From: Ruegeria sp. Alg231-54
GTDB lineage: Bacteria; Pseudomonadota; Alphaproteobacteria; Rhodobacterales; Rhodobacteraceae
Length of the DNA stretch: 64,000 bases
Direction of reading: 5' to 3'
Assembly: GCF_900143525.1 (NCBI RefSeq)
Contig: NZ_FREZ01000010.1
Span: 1-64,000, forward strand
A model generated the notes under the pieces. The model made no database searches, was not told where the DNA came from, and saw only the letters and a list, made by a program, of their open reading frames with translations. Shown here piece after piece: positions 27,229 through 38,087 of this stretch (position 1 is the stretch's first letter; each line of letters starts with the position of its first letter). A program made the translations under genes and the position numbers.

Positions 27229-28539
27229 CTACTCGTTCCTCTGTGCCCGAAGCTTGGCGAAGTAGTCCAGACGCTTCTTCAATTCACGCTCGAACCCACG
27301 CTCCACCGGTTTATACAACTCCGGCCGCTTCATGCCGTCGGGGAAATAGTTTTGTCCGGAAAAGCCATCTTCGGCGTCATGGTCATAGGCATAGCCTGTG
27401 CCATAGCCCTGATCTTTCATCAACGATGTCGGCGCGTTCAGAATGTGTTTTGGCGGGGGTTCGCTGCCTGACTGCTTGGCCAATCGCATCGCCGCCTTGT
27501 ACCCAACATAGGCACCGTTCGATTTCGGGGCCAACGCCAGATAAACCAGCGCCTGCGCTATGGCCAATTCACCCTCGGGGCTACCCAAACGTTCGTAGGT
27601 TTCCCACGCGTGCAGGCAAATCGTCTGCGCCTGCGGATCGGCAAGACCGATGTCTTCGACCGCCATCCGCGTGATCCGCCGCGCCAGATAGCGCGGATCC
27701 TCCCCACCCGTCAGCATCCGCGCAAACCAGTAAAGCGCCGCATCCGGGTCAGATCCGCGTACTGATTTATGAAGGGCCGAGATCAGATTATAATGCTCGT
27801 CCCCGGACTTGTCGTATTTGGCCGCACGGCGCATCAGCCGCGTAGACAGCGCGTCAAGGTCCAGAGGTGTATCCACTGTCCAGGCCGCCACTTGTTCGAT
27901 CAGGTTCAATAGCGCGCGACCGTCGCCATCCGCCATCTCTTGCAAACCCTCTCGAGCCGCGCCTGTCAGCGGCAGGGCGCGGTCGAGTTCTTTCTCTGCG
28001 CGCTGGGTCAGACGTTCCAGATCGGCAAGGCTAAGCCGTTCGAGGACAAGAACCTGCGCCCGGCTAAGCACAGCGGCATTAAGCTCAAAAGACGGGTTTT
28101 CGGTCGTGGCCCCGACCAGCAGGATTGTCCCGTCCTCCATATGCGGAAGAAACCCGTCTTGCTGCGCTTTGTTAAAGCGGTGAATCTCATCGACAAACAG
28201 CAGCGTTCCCTGCCCGTTCTGCCGTCGGATCTTGGCCGCCTCGAACACTTTCTTCAGGTCCGGCACACCGGTGAAAATCGCGCTGATCTGAACGAAATGC
28301 AGATCGGTTTCCTTCGCCAGCAAGCGTGCAATGGTGGTTTTCCCAACGCCCGGCGGGCCCCAAAAAACCAAACTGGACAGACTGCCCGAGGCCAACATGA
28401 CGCCCAGCGGAGCATCCGGGCCCAACACCTGCTGCTGTCCGATGACCTCGGCCAACGACTGCGGGCGCAGCCGGTCCGCCAACGGGCGGTGCGGGGATGG
28501 TGCAGGCTCGCTCGCCCCGGTATCGAACAGATCGCTCAT
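27229..28539 (-). CDS. rarA: replication-associated recombination protein RarA/MgsA
   Basis: A 436-residue AAA+ ATPase: LADRLRPQSLAEVIGQQQVL, Walker A WGPPGVGKTTIARLLA, Walker B LLFVDEIHRFNKAQQDGFLP, sensor 1 GATTENPSFELN, and the C-terminal MgsA domain with HYNLISALHKSVRGSDPDAA. It acts at stalled replication forks. The ATG chosen lies 4 bp past the stop of the protease gene, which suggests coupling. The 206 bp to the next gene downstream show nothing I recognise. Confidence 0.95.
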   Translation of the reverse strand: MSDLFDTGASEPAPSPHRPLADRLRPQSLAEVIGQQQVLGPDAPLGVMLASGSLSSLVFWGPPGVGKTTIARLLAKETDLHFVQISAIFTGVPDLKKVFEAAKIRRQNGQGTLLFVDEIHRFNKAQQDGFLPHMEDGTILLVGATTENPSFELNAAVLSRAQVLVLERLSLADLERLTQRAEKELDRALPLTGAAREGLQEMADGDGRALLNLIEQVAAWTVDTPLDLDALSTRLMRRAAKYDKSGDEHYNLISALHKSVRGSDPDAALYWFARMLTGGEDPRYLARRITRMAVEDIGLADPQAQTICLHAWETYERLGSPEGELAIAQALVYLALAPKSNGAYVGYKAAMRLAKQSGSEPPPKHILNAPTSLMKDQGYGTGYAYDHDAEDGFSGQNYFPDGMKRPELYKPVERGFERELKKRLDYFAKLRAQRNE

Positions 28540-28543
28540 GCGG

Positions 28544-29929
28544 TTACAGCCGGAACCGCAGAGATACGGCCCGTCCACCCCGCAGAACATCCAAATTCAA
28601 TCTGCGCCCCGGATCGGTCATCGCATCCACCACGTCCTTAGGATCTTGGACTTCCGTTCCGTTGATGCTTAGGACCACGTCACCCGCGCGCAATCCGGAT
28701 CGTCCACCGTACCGGTCTGCGTCCACAATCACCACACCAGTTTGCGACAGCAAAAGCCCCATCTGGGTAATGAGCGCAGGGTTGATGCGCGACACCTTCA
28801 GGCCCGGCATCACGGTGTTATCGTTCAGAACGGTTTCATCAGCCGGTGGAGTTTCCGGGACCTTGATCAGGGCAACCTCGATATCCGCACTGTCGTGACC
28901 CCGCAGCCGGGTCAGCACCGAAGTGCCACCAACGCCGGCGACGGACATGCGGAACTTCATCTCGGCCGGGGAATTCACCTCATCCCCATCAACATGGGTT
29001 ACCACGTCCCCCACGCGCAGCCCTGCCTCACCCAGCGGACTCAGGGCGTGCAGGTCCGAGATCACAACACCCATAGGGAATACCAACCCCAAAGATTCGG
29101 CGATATCCGCACTCATGTGCTGACCAGCGACCCCGGCCCAAGGGCTGACAAAGCTTTCATTCCCGGCCTTGGCCTGGCGCAAAAATTCGGCAACCAGATT
29201 GGCCGGGATCGCAAACCCGATGCCGTTGGAGCCGCCGGATCGCGTCAGGATTGAAGTGTTTATCCCAATCAGATCGCCATTCACGTCGATCAGCGCCCCG
29301 CCGGAATTGCCCGGATTGATCGCAGCATCGGTTTGAATAAAGTACCCACGCGCGTTGCCGGTGGCCGTCCCGGTCCGCGCCAATCCGGAGATGATCCCGG
29401 AAGATACGGTTTGTCCCACACCAAACGGATTACCGATCGCAAGCGCCAGTTCCCCTACCTCGATCTGGTCGGAATCGCGGAAGTTCAGATGCGGCAAATC
29501 CTTGGCGTCTTCCAACCGCAGGATGGCAATATCGCTTTCCTTGTCGCCCAGCACCACTTGCGCTGAAAATTCGCGCCGGTCGGTTGTTACCACGCGGATT
29601 TCGGTAGCCGTGCCAACAACGTGATAGTTCGACACCACATAACCGTCTTCTGACAGAATGACGCCAGAGCCCAGTGAATTCTGTACACGTGGGCGCGGTT
29701 CGGCAAATCCCCTGCCAAAGAACTCTTCAAAAAACGGGTCCGAGAAAAACGGATTGGCCCCGCCCTGTCTTACGATCTTGGCATAGATATTGACGACTGC
29801 GGGTGAGGCCTGCTTCACCACCGGGGCGAAACCCAGGCTGATTTCGGCCTGCGATGTTGGCACTTTTGTTTCAGCATTTGCTGACACTGCAAGTGTCGCC
29901 AGCATCAGAGAACAGAGAACTTTCCGCAT
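28544..29929 (-). CDS. DegP/DegQ (Do-like) periplasmic serine protease
   Basis: A 461-residue trypsin-like protease: signal peptide (RKVLCSLMLATLAVSANA), catalytic His in YVVSNYHVVG, Asp in KESDIAILRLE and Ser in NPGNSGGALIDVNG, followed by two PDZ domains (about residues 255-345 and 360-455). It degrades or holds misfolded envelope proteins. The start is the ATG opening the signal peptide; the longer frame upstream has none. It is followed by rarA with a 4-bp gap. Confidence 0.93.
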   Translation of the reverse strand: MRKVLCSLMLATLAVSANAETKVPTSQAEISLGFAPVVKQASPAVVNIYAKIVRQGGANPFFSDPFFEEFFGRGFAEPRPRVQNSLGSGVILSEDGYVVSNYHVVGTATEIRVVTTDRREFSAQVVLGDKESDIAILRLEDAKDLPHLNFRDSDQIEVGELALAIGNPFGVGQTVSSGIISGLARTGTATGNARGYFIQTDAAINPGNSGGALIDVNGDLIGINTSILTRSGGSNGIGFAIPANLVAEFLRQAKAGNESFVSPWAGVAGQHMSADIAESLGLVFPMGVVISDLHALSPLGEAGLRVGDVVTHVDGDEVNSPAEMKFRMSVAGVGGTSVLTRLRGHDSADIEVALIKVPETPPADETVLNDNTVMPGLKVSRINPALITQMGLLLSQTGVVIVDADRYGGRSGLRAGDVVLSINGTEVQDPKDVVDAMTDPGRRLNLDVLRGGRAVSLRFRL

Positions 29930-30011
29930 GATCCATCCGTCGGTTAATCGCCTATCGGATATGCGTCTACACGGACCGTAATGCAAGCATCCGTTCAGCG
30001 CGTTGGAGGCG

Positions 30012-31070
30012 TCAATCCAACGGAGCGTGCAGCCGCGTACCTTCCGTGATGATCCCGCCGCGCTGGCCCACTTCAATCGTGCCATAACGCTGCCTGAAGA
30101 CTTCGGGCAATTCGCGATCTCCTTCGGGCGACAGCCAAAGTCTCAGCAAATGGCGTCGCTCTGCCGGGTCAGGCCAGTCCACGAACCCGGTCCGGTCGTG
30201 CAGTTGCGAATGGTTGTACACGAACTGCATGTCGCCCGGTTGCAGCCGCATAGAAAGACTGAGGTCGGGATCATTCGCCAGCGTATCAAATCGGTCCAGC
30301 GCCTCAATGTGATCCGGTGTCAGCCGCATCGCTTCAGGAAATCGTTGCGCACTGTCGATATACTGCCTTTGGTAGAACACCGTCAGCTTACCATCGTGCC
30401 AGGAAAACGGTGGGATCGACATAAAAGGTTCCATGCCGTCTGGTACTTCCCCGCGCCGGTCAGTCGCTATTGGGTCAAACAACAGTTCCAGCAAATCCGG
30501 GCATTCTGACCGCATCCTATTAAAGATCGTCTCGGCACTGACCAGTAGCGAATCTCCGCCCTCCTTGGCCTCGCGCAGGCACAGCAGGCCGACGATATCG
30601 GCGCTGTCGGTGTGAAATGTCTGGCGCTCATGCGTTTGATAGATCCGGGTATTAGGATCGTTCGCATCTACTCCGATGTCGCGCACATGCCCCAGAATGT
30701 GTCCCTGCGCGTTCTGCGACCGGGCCGAGCCCAGATGAGTACCGACGCCGCAGAAAATCGTGGCCGCGACCTGTTGCGGGTAATTCTGCACCGGAAGGCC
30801 ACGGATCACTTCGAAACCGATCCCGTTGATCAGATTCTCTTGCAGGCTTGCCAGATGCCGGTCAAACCGTTTTAGGGGGAAAGCGGGCTTTGTGATCTCA
30901 CCGATATCTCTTTCAAGGCTCAGGTAGTGACGGGCAGCTTGCTCAAGATCCTCGATGTCGTCCGCCGTCAGATCAATGATCCATTCACTCCGACGCGTAC
31001 GCATGTCCTGACCGGTCCACACAGACGGTCCCGTGAATTCGTTCGGTAATTTAGTTGGGATTGCCATCAT
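30012..31070 (-). CDS. TauD/TfdA-family 2-oxoglutarate/Fe(II) dioxygenase
   Basis: A 352-residue protein with the facial-triad start FHTDSADIVGLLCL (His and Asp), the RSQNAQGHILGHVRDIG region, and the distal his/arg block ERRHLLRLWLSPEG that binds iron and 2-oxoglutarate. It resembles Rhodobacteraceae TauD-like enzymes with unassigned substrate. The start is one of two adjacent ATGs (31070 or 31067) after a GGAGG; the second has the better spacing. It stands alone between the protease gene and the r-protein cluster. Confidence 0.87.
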   Translation of the reverse strand: MMAIPTKLPNEFTGPSVWTGQDMRTRRSEWIIDLTADDIEDLEQAARHYLSLERDIGEITKPAFPLKRFDRHLASLQENLINGIGFEVIRGLPVQNYPQQVAATIFCGVGTHLGSARSQNAQGHILGHVRDIGVDANDPNTRIYQTHERQTFHTDSADIVGLLCLREAKEGGDSLLVSAETIFNRMRSECPDLLELLFDPIATDRRGEVPDGMEPFMSIPPFSWHDGKLTVFYQRQYIDSAQRFPEAMRLTPDHIEALDRFDTLANDPDLSLSMRLQPGDMQFVYNHSQLHDRTGFVDWPDPAERRHLLRLWLSPEGDRELPEVFRQRYGTIEVGQRGGIITEGTRLHAPLD

Positions 31071-31172
31071 CCGTCCTCCACGCTCATCATGCAGCATGAT
31101 CCGTGAGGTTCGGGGATTCATCAACTGATATCGCCGAAAATGCTCTAACCGCGACACCAAGGGACCAAAAAG

Positions 31173-31206
31173 AAAAAAAACCCCCGCGTCCGAAACGCGG
31201 GGGTTT
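31173..31206 (-). terminator. terminator of the rplO-rplQ operon
   Basis: Read leftward: CCCCCGCG, loop TTTCGGA, CGCGGGGG and a run of eight Ts, directly after the rplQ stop. It is a strong intrinsic terminator. Confidence 0.95.
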
Positions 31207-31228
31207 GAATTCAGAAAGCCGGGCTTTC

Positions 31229-31651
31229 TTATTCTTCGTCTGCGGCCTCTTCGGCGGCAACGCGGGCTTTGTCAGCCGCGCCTTTGGCGTCCAGATCACG
31301 GTCAACGAATTCGATGATCGCCATTGGTGCCATGTCGCCATAGCGGAAGCCTGCTTTCAGGATACGGACGTAACCGCCCTGACGCTCGGCGTAGCGGGGG
31401 CCCAGGATTTCGAACAGCTTGGCGACGTCTTTGTCTTCTTTCAGCTGCGATGCGGCCTGACGACGGGCGTGCAGGTCACCGCGCTTGCCCAGAGTGACCA
31501 GTTTTTCGATGATCGGGCGCAGTTCTTTTGCCTTGGGCAGAGTTGTTTTGATCTGCTCATGTTCGATGAGCGAGCCAGCCATGTTTGCAAACAGAGCCTT
31601 ACGGTGCTCATGAGTACGGTTCAGGCGGCGGTAACCACGTGCGTGACGCAT
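31229..31651 (-). CDS. rplQ: 50S ribosomal protein L17
   Basis: A 140-residue protein beginning [20 protein letters not shown] with [20 protein letters not shown], the full L17 core, and an acidic C-terminal extension (AEEAADEE) typical of alphaproteobacteria. L17 sits near the peptide exit tunnel. It is the last gene of the unit, 118 bp after rpoA, before the strong terminator. Confidence 0.97.
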   Translation of the reverse strand: MRHARGYRRLNRTHEHRKALFANMAGSLIEHEQIKTTLPKAKELRPIIEKLVTLGKRGDLHARRQAASQLKEDKDVAKLFEILGPRYAERQGGYVRILKAGFRYGDMAPMAIIEFVDRDLDAKGAADKARVAAEEAADEE

Positions 31652-31769
31652 TTTCTAGTTCCTTCTTCAGCGTTTTGCTTTGTCTGGCCGGCGATGCGTG
31701 TCACCGGCTCTCCTTGGGGCGGAAGTGCCCATTTTGTCCCCGGAAACCCGGGCATTTGGGAAGACGCGC

Positions 31770-32786
31770 TTAGAACGCGTCTTCGAATTTCTTTGCCAGA
31801 TCTTCGATGTTGTCGGGCGGCCAGTCCTCGACATCCATGCCGAGGTGCAGACCCATGCCGGACAGCACTTCCTTGATCTCGTTCAGCGACTTGCGGCCGA
31901 AGTTCGGGGTGCGCAGCATCTCGGCTTCGGTCTTCTGGATCAGGTCGCCGATATAAACGATGTTGTCGTTCTTCAGGCAGTTTGCCGAACGAACCGACAG
32001 TTCCAACTCGTCTACTTTCTTCAGCAGCAGCGGGTTGAACTCCAGACCATCGTCCTCGTCCTGGCGACCAGCCGCTTCGGGTTCGTCGAAGTTGACGAAG
32101 ATCGACAGTTGATCCTGCAGGATGCGTGCGGCAAAAGCCAGCGCGTCTTCCGGCGTGATCGAACCATCAGTTTCGATCTTCAGGGTCAGCTTGTCATAGT
32201 CCAGAACCTGACCTTCACGGGTCGGCTGAACGTCATAGGCAACCTTTTTGACCGGCGAATAGATCGCGTCGATCGGGATCAGACCGATAGGCGCGTCTTC
32301 CGGCTTATTCTTTTCAGCCGAGACGTAGCCCTTGCCGGTATTGACGGTCAGTTCCATGAACAGGTCGGCGCCATCGTCCAAGTGGCAGATGACGTGATCG
32401 CGGTTCAGAACCTCGATACCAGCGCTTTCGCTGATGTCACCTGCGGTGACAACTGCTGGGCCTTTGGCATTGATCGACAGGCGCTTGGGGCCTTCGACTT
32501 CCATGCGCAGGGCAACCTGCTTGAGGTTCAGGATGATGTCAGTGACGTCTTCGCGAACGCCAGCGACGCTCGAGAACTCGTGCAATACGTTGTCGATCTG
32601 GACGCTGGTGATGGCCGCACCTTGCAGCGAGCTCATCAGAACGCGGCGCAGCGCGTTGCCCAGAGTCAGACCAAAGCCACGCTCCAGCGGTTCAGCAACC
32701 AAGGTAGCCTGACGCGCGGGGTCGTTGCCCGGCTTGCCATCCAGCTGTGTCGGCTTGATCAATTCAGCCCAATTCTTATGGATCAT
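31770..32786 (-). CDS. rpoA: RNA polymerase alpha subunit
   Basis: A 338-residue protein starting [15 protein letters not shown], with the assembly domain ([19 protein letters not shown]) and the C-terminal domain [20 protein letters not shown] plus [15 protein letters not shown], which binds UP elements and activators. The ATG chosen is the family start; a 13-residue upstream extension is not conserved. It keeps the usual rpsK-rpoA-rplQ order. Confidence 0.98.
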   Translation of the reverse strand: MIHKNWAELIKPTQLDGKPGNDPARQATLVAEPLERGFGLTLGNALRRVLMSSLQGAAITSVQIDNVLHEFSSVAGVREDVTDIILNLKQVALRMEVEGPKRLSINAKGPAVVTAGDISESAGIEVLNRDHVICHLDDGADLFMELTVNTGKGYVSAEKNKPEDAPIGLIPIDAIYSPVKKVAYDVQPTREGQVLDYDKLTLKIETDGSITPEDALAFAARILQDQLSIFVNFDEPEAAGRQDEDDGLEFNPLLLKKVDELELSVRSANCLKNDNIVYIGDLIQKTEAEMLRTPNFGRKSLNEIKEVLSGMGLHLGMDVEDWPPDNIEDLAKKFEDAF

Positions 32787-32900
32787 GTAATCCCTCCATT
32801 CCTGTCCGCGCCCCATGACCAACAAGGTGCAGACGCCCGAGGTTCAAAATGACGTGCTGGGGCCGTGCGAAAACACAGCCCCAGCTCAATTCAAAATCGC

Positions 32901-33290
32901 TTAGACGCGGCGGCGCTTCGGCGGGCGGCAACCGTTGTGAGCAATCGGTGTCACGTCACGGATCGACGTGATGTTGAAGCCCACAGCAGCCAGCGCGCGC
33001 AGAGCCGATTCACGACCAGAGCCGGGGCCCTGAACTTCGACTTCCAGCGTCTTGACACCGTGATCCTGCGCCTTCTTGCCTGCATCTTCTGCAGCCATCT
33101 GAGCGGCGTAAGGTGTCGATTTACGCGAACCTTTGAAACCCATGGTTCCTGCCGAAGACCATGCAATGGCGTTGCCTTGCACGTCCGAGATCAGGATCTT
33201 GGTGTTGTTGAAGGTCGAATTCACGTGGGCGACGCCCGATGCGATATTCTTGCGCTCTTTTTTCTTGGTACGAGTCTTTTCGCGTGCCAT
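32901..33290 (-). CDS. rpsK: 30S ribosomal protein S11
   Basis: A 129-residue protein with [40 protein letters not shown] and the C-terminal [12 protein letters not shown], all diagnostic for S11. S11 forms part of the 30S platform. It follows rpsM by 14 bp. Confidence 0.98.
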   Translation of the reverse strand: MAREKTRTKKKERKNIASGVAHVNSTFNNTKILISDVQGNAIAWSSAGTMGFKGSRKSTPYAAQMAAEDAGKKAQDHGVKTLEVEVQGPGSGRESALRALAAVGFNITSIRDVTPIAHNGCRPPKRRRV

Positions 33291-33304
33291 CAGTCAGACC
33301 CCCC

Positions 33305-33673
33305 TTATTTCTTCTTACCAGCAATGGCCTTTGCGGGGCCTTTGCGGGTACGAGCATTGGTGTGGGTACGCTGACCGCGAACGGGCAGGTTACGACGGTG
33401 ACGCAGACCGCGGTAGCAGCCCAGGTCCATCAGGCGCTTGACGTTCATCTGAACTTCGCGGCGCAGGTCACCTTCAACGGTGAAGTTTGCGTCGATATGT
33501 TCGCGGATGGCCAGAACTTCGGCGTCGGACAGTTCATTGACGCGACGGGTCGCGTCGATGCCTACGGCTTCGCAGATCGCTTTGGCTGAGGTGTTTCCGA
33601 TACCGGTGATATATGTGAGGGCGATAGGTACCCGCTTTGCAGTCGGGATGTTTACGCCGGCAATACGTGCCAC
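33305..33673 (-). CDS. rpsM: 30S ribosomal protein S13
   Basis: A 122-residue protein: [38 protein letters not shown], and [20 protein letters not shown] near the C-terminus. S13 contacts the P-site tRNA and the large subunit. The gap to adk is 201 bp (33674-33874), which may carry an internal promoter; no clear element was identified there. Confidence 0.98.
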   Translation of the reverse strand: MARIAGVNIPTAKRVPIALTYITGIGNTSAKAICEAVGIDATRRVNELSDAEVLAIREHIDANFTVEGDLRREVQMNVKRLMDLGCYRGLRHRRNLPVRGQRTHTNARTRKGPAKAIAGKKK

Positions 33674-33874
33674 GTGTCACTTTCCTTTTTTGTTGCGGTT
33701 CCGTAGCTCCGGAACCTTTTTTCACAACACTCGATCTTGGCAGTGACGCCAGAGGATCCAGTATTATTCGAGGTGGTCGGGGCATCCGGAACGAATCCCG
33801 CATGCGGTCGTGATTCCCGTTAGGGATGGGGGTCGATATGGGCTTTTCCCGCTCAGGTCAAGGGCAGAAATGGA

Positions 33875-34543
33875 TCAGCCGTTTCCGACGTCGACGCCAC
33901 CATCCAAAACCTGCGAAATTTCGTTTTGAACGGAGTCAATTTCACCCAGGCCGTCAACCCAGGACAAGTTGCCCTTGGCATAGTAATAGCCGATCAGCAT
34001 CGAGGTCTTTTTGTAGTACTCCATCAGACGGGTCTTGAGGCTTTCCTCATTATCATCTGCGCGGCGTTTGAAGTCGTTTTCCTTGCCACAGTTGGAGCAT
34101 TTTCCGTCGGCAGGGATCGGCTTGGTGATGTCATTGTAGACCTCGCCGCAGCCACCACAGGTCGAGCGTGCGGTGATCCGTTCGACCAGCGCGTCATCGT
34201 TGACTTCCATCGCGATGACAGCATCCAGCGTTTCGCCGGTGCTGTTCAGCAGATTTCCCAACGCGTCAGCCTGCGCCAGCGTGCGCGGGAAACCGTCGAA
34301 GATGAAACCGCCCTTGGCACCTTGTTCCAGCTTTTCACGGATCAGGCCAATGACGATCTCGTCGGTTACAAGCTCACCCTTGGCCATCACCTCGGCCACG
34401 CGGTTGCCCATTTCGGTTCCGCTGTCCTTGGCTTCTCGTAGCATGTCACCGGTGCTCAGTTGCACCATGCCGCGCGTTTCTACCAAGTGACGCGCTTGCG
34501 TTCCTTTGCCCGCACCCGGCGGGCCCAACAAAATGATATTCAT
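33875..34543 (-). CDS. adk: adenylate kinase
   Basis: A 222-residue enzyme: P-loop [25 protein letters not shown], and a LID domain with [15 protein letters not shown] and CSNCG, four cysteines able to hold zinc. It interconverts ATP, ADP and AMP. It overlaps secY by 4 bp, a common secY-adk coupling. Confidence 0.97.
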   Translation of the reverse strand: MNIILLGPPGAGKGTQARHLVETRGMVQLSTGDMLREAKDSGTEMGNRVAEVMAKGELVTDEIVIGLIREKLEQGAKGGFIFDGFPRTLAQADALGNLLNSTGETLDAVIAMEVNDDALVERITARSTCGGCGEVYNDITKPIPADGKCSNCGKENDFKRRADDNEESLKTRLMEYYKKTSMLIGYYYAKGNLSWVDGLGEIDSVQNEISQVLDGGVDVGNG

Positions 34544-35904
34544 CGACGAGCGGGTCCCTTCCTGCCGCGTTTCTTGCTTTTACCGCGCAGCTGGGACTTT
34601 TCGATAAGCCCTTCGTATTGATGCGCCAGCAAATGGCTCTGGACTTGCTGAATCGTGTCCATGGTCACAGAGACGATAATCAGAACCGAGGTGCCGCCGA
34701 AGTAGAACGGGATGGCGAATTGGTTCCGCAAAATTTCAGGCAGCAAACATACCAACGCCAAATAGGCCGAGCCCAGAACCAGCACGCGGTTGACCACGTA
34801 TTCAAGATACTCGGCGGTTTTCTTGCCGGGGCGAATGCCAGGCACAAAACCATTCTGCTTTTTCAAGTTGTCCGCAACATCATCCGGTTTGAACGAAACG
34901 TTGAACGTGTAGAAATAGGCGAAGAACACGATCATCGACGCGAAGAACAACAGATACAGCGGCTGACCCGGGCCAAAGTTGGCCAGCAGCCACGACATGA
35001 CCGGGCCGTTTGTGGCACCCGACGAGAAAGTCGAGATCGTCACCGGCAGCAACAGCAACGAGCTGGCAAAAATCGCGGGGATAACGCCCGCCGGGTTCAC
35101 TTTGACCGGCAGGTGGCTGGAGCCGCCCTCGTATACCTTCATTCCGGCCTGACGGCGCGGGTATTGAATGTGGATCTTGCGCAGCGCGCGTTCCATGAAC
35201 ACCACGAAGGTGATGACCACGATAACCATGACGATCACTCCGATGATCACGGCGGGACTGATTGCACCCGAGCGACCCGACGCAAAGAACTGCGCCAGAG
35301 CGGCCGGAACCTCGGCAATGATGCCGACGAAGATGATCAGAGAGATACCGTTGCCGATTCCGCGCGCGGTGATCTGTTCACCCAGCCACATCAGGAACAT
35401 CGTGCCGCCAACCAGAGTGATCATGGTCGACATGCGGAAGAAGAGCCCAGGATCGGTGGCCAGATCGCCTGATTCCAGCGAAACCGCCAGACCATAGGCC
35501 TGAACAGTGGCCAAAGCCACAGTGCCGAAACGGGTGTACTGGTTGATTTTCTTGCGCCCCTGCTCGCCCTCTTTCTTCAGCTGTTCGAGCGCGGGAACCA
35601 TGGATGTCAGCAGTTGCACGATGATCGAGGCTGAAATGTAAGGCATGATGCCGAGGGCAAAGATACCCATCCGTCCCAGTGCCCCGCCGGTGAACATCGA
35701 AACCATGCCGCCGATGCCCTGCCCCGCTTGCTCCATGAACTCGCGCAGTGCTTGTCCGTCGATCCCCGGCACCGGAATAAAGGTGCCCAGACGATAGACG
35801 ATCAGCAATGCAAGCGTGAACAGGATGCGGTTGCGCAGATCGGTGGCTTTACCAAGGGCAGACCAGCTCGTGTTGGCTGCCATTTGTTCTGCTGCTGATA
35901 CCAT
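34540..35904 (-). CDS. secY: preprotein translocase subunit SecY
   Basis: A 454-residue protein with ten hydrophobic spans. Recognisable parts are [37 protein letters not shown], the plug region, and the GKTSEYLEYV-like segment [20 protein letters not shown]. It is the channel for secretion and membrane insertion. It sits after rplO (109-bp gap) and overlaps adk. Confidence 0.97.
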   Translation of the reverse strand: MVSAAEQMAANTSWSALGKATDLRNRILFTLALLIVYRLGTFIPVPGIDGQALREFMEQAGQGIGGMVSMFTGGALGRMGIFALGIMPYISASIIVQLLTSMVPALEQLKKEGEQGRKKINQYTRFGTVALATVQAYGLAVSLESGDLATDPGLFFRMSTMITLVGGTMFLMWLGEQITARGIGNGISLIIFVGIIAEVPAALAQFFASGRSGAISPAVIIGVIVMVIVVITFVVFMERALRKIHIQYPRRQAGMKVYEGGSSHLPVKVNPAGVIPAIFASSLLLLPVTISTFSSGATNGPVMSWLLANFGPGQPLYLLFFASMIVFFAYFYTFNVSFKPDDVADNLKKQNGFVPGIRPGKKTAEYLEYVVNRVLVLGSAYLALVCLLPEILRNQFAIPFYFGGTSVLIIVSVTMDTIQQVQSHLLAHQYEGLIEKSQLRGKSKKRGRKGPARR

Positions 35905-36013
35905 AAATCGGTCTCTCTTATGAAAACACCGCCCGGAACCGTTTTCCGGCTCGGGCGGCGTCTTGGAAAACTCTGAGGACTATGTAAGCGGGTCTTGGCC
36001 CGCTCACAAGCGC

Positions 36014-36487
36014 TTACTCTGCCGCAGCAGCTTTTGTGACCGTAAGTGAGCCGCCCGCTTTCTCAACTGCTTCAACAGCAGCCTTCGAAGCACCGGTGAC
36101 TTCCAGGTTCAATTTGGCGCTGATTTCGCCTTTGGCCAGAACGCGGATACCGTCCAGCTTGCGACGAACCAGGCCGGAGGCAACCAGTGCATCCTCGGTG
36201 ATCGCAGCTTTGGAGTCCAGTTTGCCGGCGTCGACGAATTTCTGGATCAGGCCCAGGTTGATAACGGCGAATGCCTTGCGGTTCGGCTTGTTGAAGCCAC
36301 GCTTGGGCAGACGCTGATACAAAGGCATCTGGCCGCCTTCGTAACCGTTGATGGCCACACCCGAACGGGATTTCTGGCCTTTGATACCACGGCCACCCAT
36401 TTTACCTTTGCCGGAACCCGGACCACGGCCAACGCGGGTGCGTTTCGGTGTGGCGCCAGGATTGTCGCGCAATTCGTTCAGTTTCAT
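36014..36487 (-). CDS. rplO: 50S ribosomal protein L15
   Basis: A 157-residue protein with [40 protein letters not shown] and [20 protein letters not shown]15 is an assembly protein of the large subunit. The ATG used gives the family start MKLNEL; a 17-residue upstream extension is not conserved. It should normally follow rpmD, but here it is separated from it by 3.6 kb of unrelated genes, so it starts its own transcription unit. Confidence 0.97.
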   Translation of the reverse strand: MKLNELRDNPGATPKRTRVGRGPGSGKGKMGGRGIKGQKSRSGVAINGYEGGQMPLYQRLPKRGFNKPNRKAFAVINLGLIQKFVDAGKLDSKAAITEDALVASGLVRRKLDGIRVLAKGEISAKLNLEVTGASKAAVEAVEKAGGSLTVTKAAAAE

Positions 36488-36628
36488 TTCGCTTCTCCTA
36501 AGCCGGAAATGACCCGCGAAGCGTGATGGGTCAGACACGGCATTTCTTGGTTTTGATTCGTATGGCGCAAAGCCACCGCAGGCGTATAGGACTGTTGGGA
36601 CAAGTTGGCAAGTCCGTAGCCCTCTACG

Positions 36629-37489
36629 TCAATCGTCAGACACATCGACAAGGTCGTCCGTTGCGGCCTTTTTCTGCAAGGGGGCTGCGTGCGGGTCGAT
36701 CCCATGCTTTTCGACCAGCAGACCAACCATGCTTTCCGGATGCGGGATTCCATTGAACCGATTGAGTATGAACGAACGCATACGACGGCCATAGAAATGA
36801 ATCGACATGGTGTTCTCAGTAAGGAACTCTTCGGCGTTTCCATTGGCCCGCAACATCAACCGTCGATCTTTGTAGGTTATAGGATACAAAACCTCTTGTG
36901 GCTGGGCAAACCGAGCCTCTTTGTTTAGCGTCAAAAGCCAGGTCAACGCTCGCGGCCCCCAAATACCCCACGGCATATCGCTTGCGTGGGGGGGATTACC
37001 GGCCAAAGCCATGTCAATAAGAGGCCGGCGTTGCTTGGGCGGCAGCCAATGCGGAATGCGATAAGGATGATTGGTGTAATCGATCAAATCATACAGCGTT
37101 GCGCTGTCCGCAGGCAAAGCCAACACCCCACCGTTGATTTCGTGCGCTGCTAGCCAGCCATGCAAGTGACCGTTTTCAGTTGTAAAGGGTTTGACGCAAT
37201 ACGCGTCGGTATCGGCCCAGATTATGTCCGGCACTTTCGCCAGCATCTGCACGCGAAACTTGTCGGAATGCAGCGCAGGACTGCCCGTGCGCTTGTGTAG
37301 GATCACCTCATCATCTGCCAGTACTTCCCGCGCGTCACGCACTTCGACACCCTCGGGGATGTTTGTGACCGGCCCGTAAGTATAGAGGCGGACATGTTGG
37401 CCGACATCCAGAAATGATTTGATGCACAACTGTTCGAGAAAGCTAAGTGGGCCTTCAATCCAAAGCATGCCAACCTGATACTCTTTCAC
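36629..37489 (-). CDS. DXD-motif glycosyltransferase-like protein
   Basis: A 286-residue protein: VGMLWIEGPLSFLEQLC at the start, VRLYTYGPVTNIPEGVE, SDKFRVQMLAKVPDIIWADTD with the DTD sugar-nucleotide motif, and GPRALTWLLTLN. It resembles GT-A type glycosyltransferases of the Gly_transf_sug or TcdA/TcdB-like group. The start is uncertain: a GTG at 37489 is given; an ATG at 37468 begins within the conserved MLWIEG. The sequence further upstream is cysteine-rich and not family-like. Acceptor and product are unknown. It lies alone in an insertion between rplO and rpmD. Confidence 0.75.
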   Translation of the reverse strand: MKEYQVGMLWIEGPLSFLEQLCIKSFLDVGQHVRLYTYGPVTNIPEGVEVRDAREVLADDEVILHKRTGSPALHSDKFRVQMLAKVPDIIWADTDAYCVKPFTTENGHLHGWLAAHEINGGVLALPADSATLYDLIDYTNHPYRIPHWLPPKQRRPLIDMALAGNPPHASDMPWGIWGPRALTWLLTLNKEARFAQPQEVLYPITYKDRRLMLRANGNAEEFLTENTMSIHFYGRRMRSFILNRFNGIPHPESMVGLLVEKHGIDPHAAPLQKKAATDDLVDVSDD

Positions 37490-37624
37490 CGGATCTGGCC
37501 CTTCGTGTTGTTCCTGGTTGCGGCACAGACAGGTGCACTGTCGCGTGTTTGGCCGATTTCCAGTTACGCTGCAACGTTTCGGGTCAAAATTCCCGATCAC
37601 TGTGCCAAGAGCACCCCGGAATCA

Positions 37625-37650
37625 AAAGAGACGCCCTCAGGCGTCTCTTG
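37625..37650 (-). terminator. terminator after the DUF1127 gene
   Basis: Read leftward: AAGAGACGCC, loop TGAG, GGCGTCTCTT and further Ts. The stem is ten perfect pairs, just downstream of the DUF1127 stop. Confidence 0.9.
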
Positions 37651-37668
37651 GTCAGGTTGTCGGTAAGG

Positions 37669-37884
37669 TCACGAACAATAAACGTGGTCCCGAGCGATGT
37701 CCTTAATATCGCAGCGGCGAACACCGATGTCGTCCAGTTCACGATCTGTCAGACTCTGCAATTCCGAATAAGTCTGATCATACTGAGCACGCAGGGCATT
37801 TGCCTCTTTGACGCGCTCGAAAAAGTTCGCGATGCGGGCGCTCAGGCCAAAGCCGTCGCGGGAATATGTAGCTGTGTGAGCCAT
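37669..37884 (-). CDS. DUF1127 small protein
   Basis: A 71-residue protein. Its C-terminal part has the DUF1127 pattern: YSELQSLTDRELDDIGVRRC followed by DIKDIARDH. Proteins with this domain are short, RNA-associated regulators in several alphaproteobacteria (for example phosphate and carbon control), but the partner here is unknown. AAAGGA lies 8 bp before the ATG. It has its own strong terminator and so appears to be monocistronic. Confidence 0.88.
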   Translation of the reverse strand: MAHTATYSRDGFGLSARIANFFERVKEANALRAQYDQTYSELQSLTDRELDDIGVRRCDIKDIARDHVYCS

Positions 37885-38087
37885 AGTGTATTTCCTTTCT
37901 CTGCCCGGGGCGAATTCCCCGGAAACTGTTTGCGTTCCTTGTTTGGACAGGGCTGAGATAGGCCCGCGCGATATCGCTAACAACCGAAGTTTCGGTCTAG
38001 CCGTTATGCATCTATTGAATAGCTGAGCAGCAGGTCGCGCTGCTGTGAGACCAATTGCATGGGCTTAAACGGCGGCTACTGGCGCAA

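Noticed and set aside
31680..32852. 390-codon frame opposite rpoA
   Set aside because: Antisense shadow of rpoA; composition is not protein-like.
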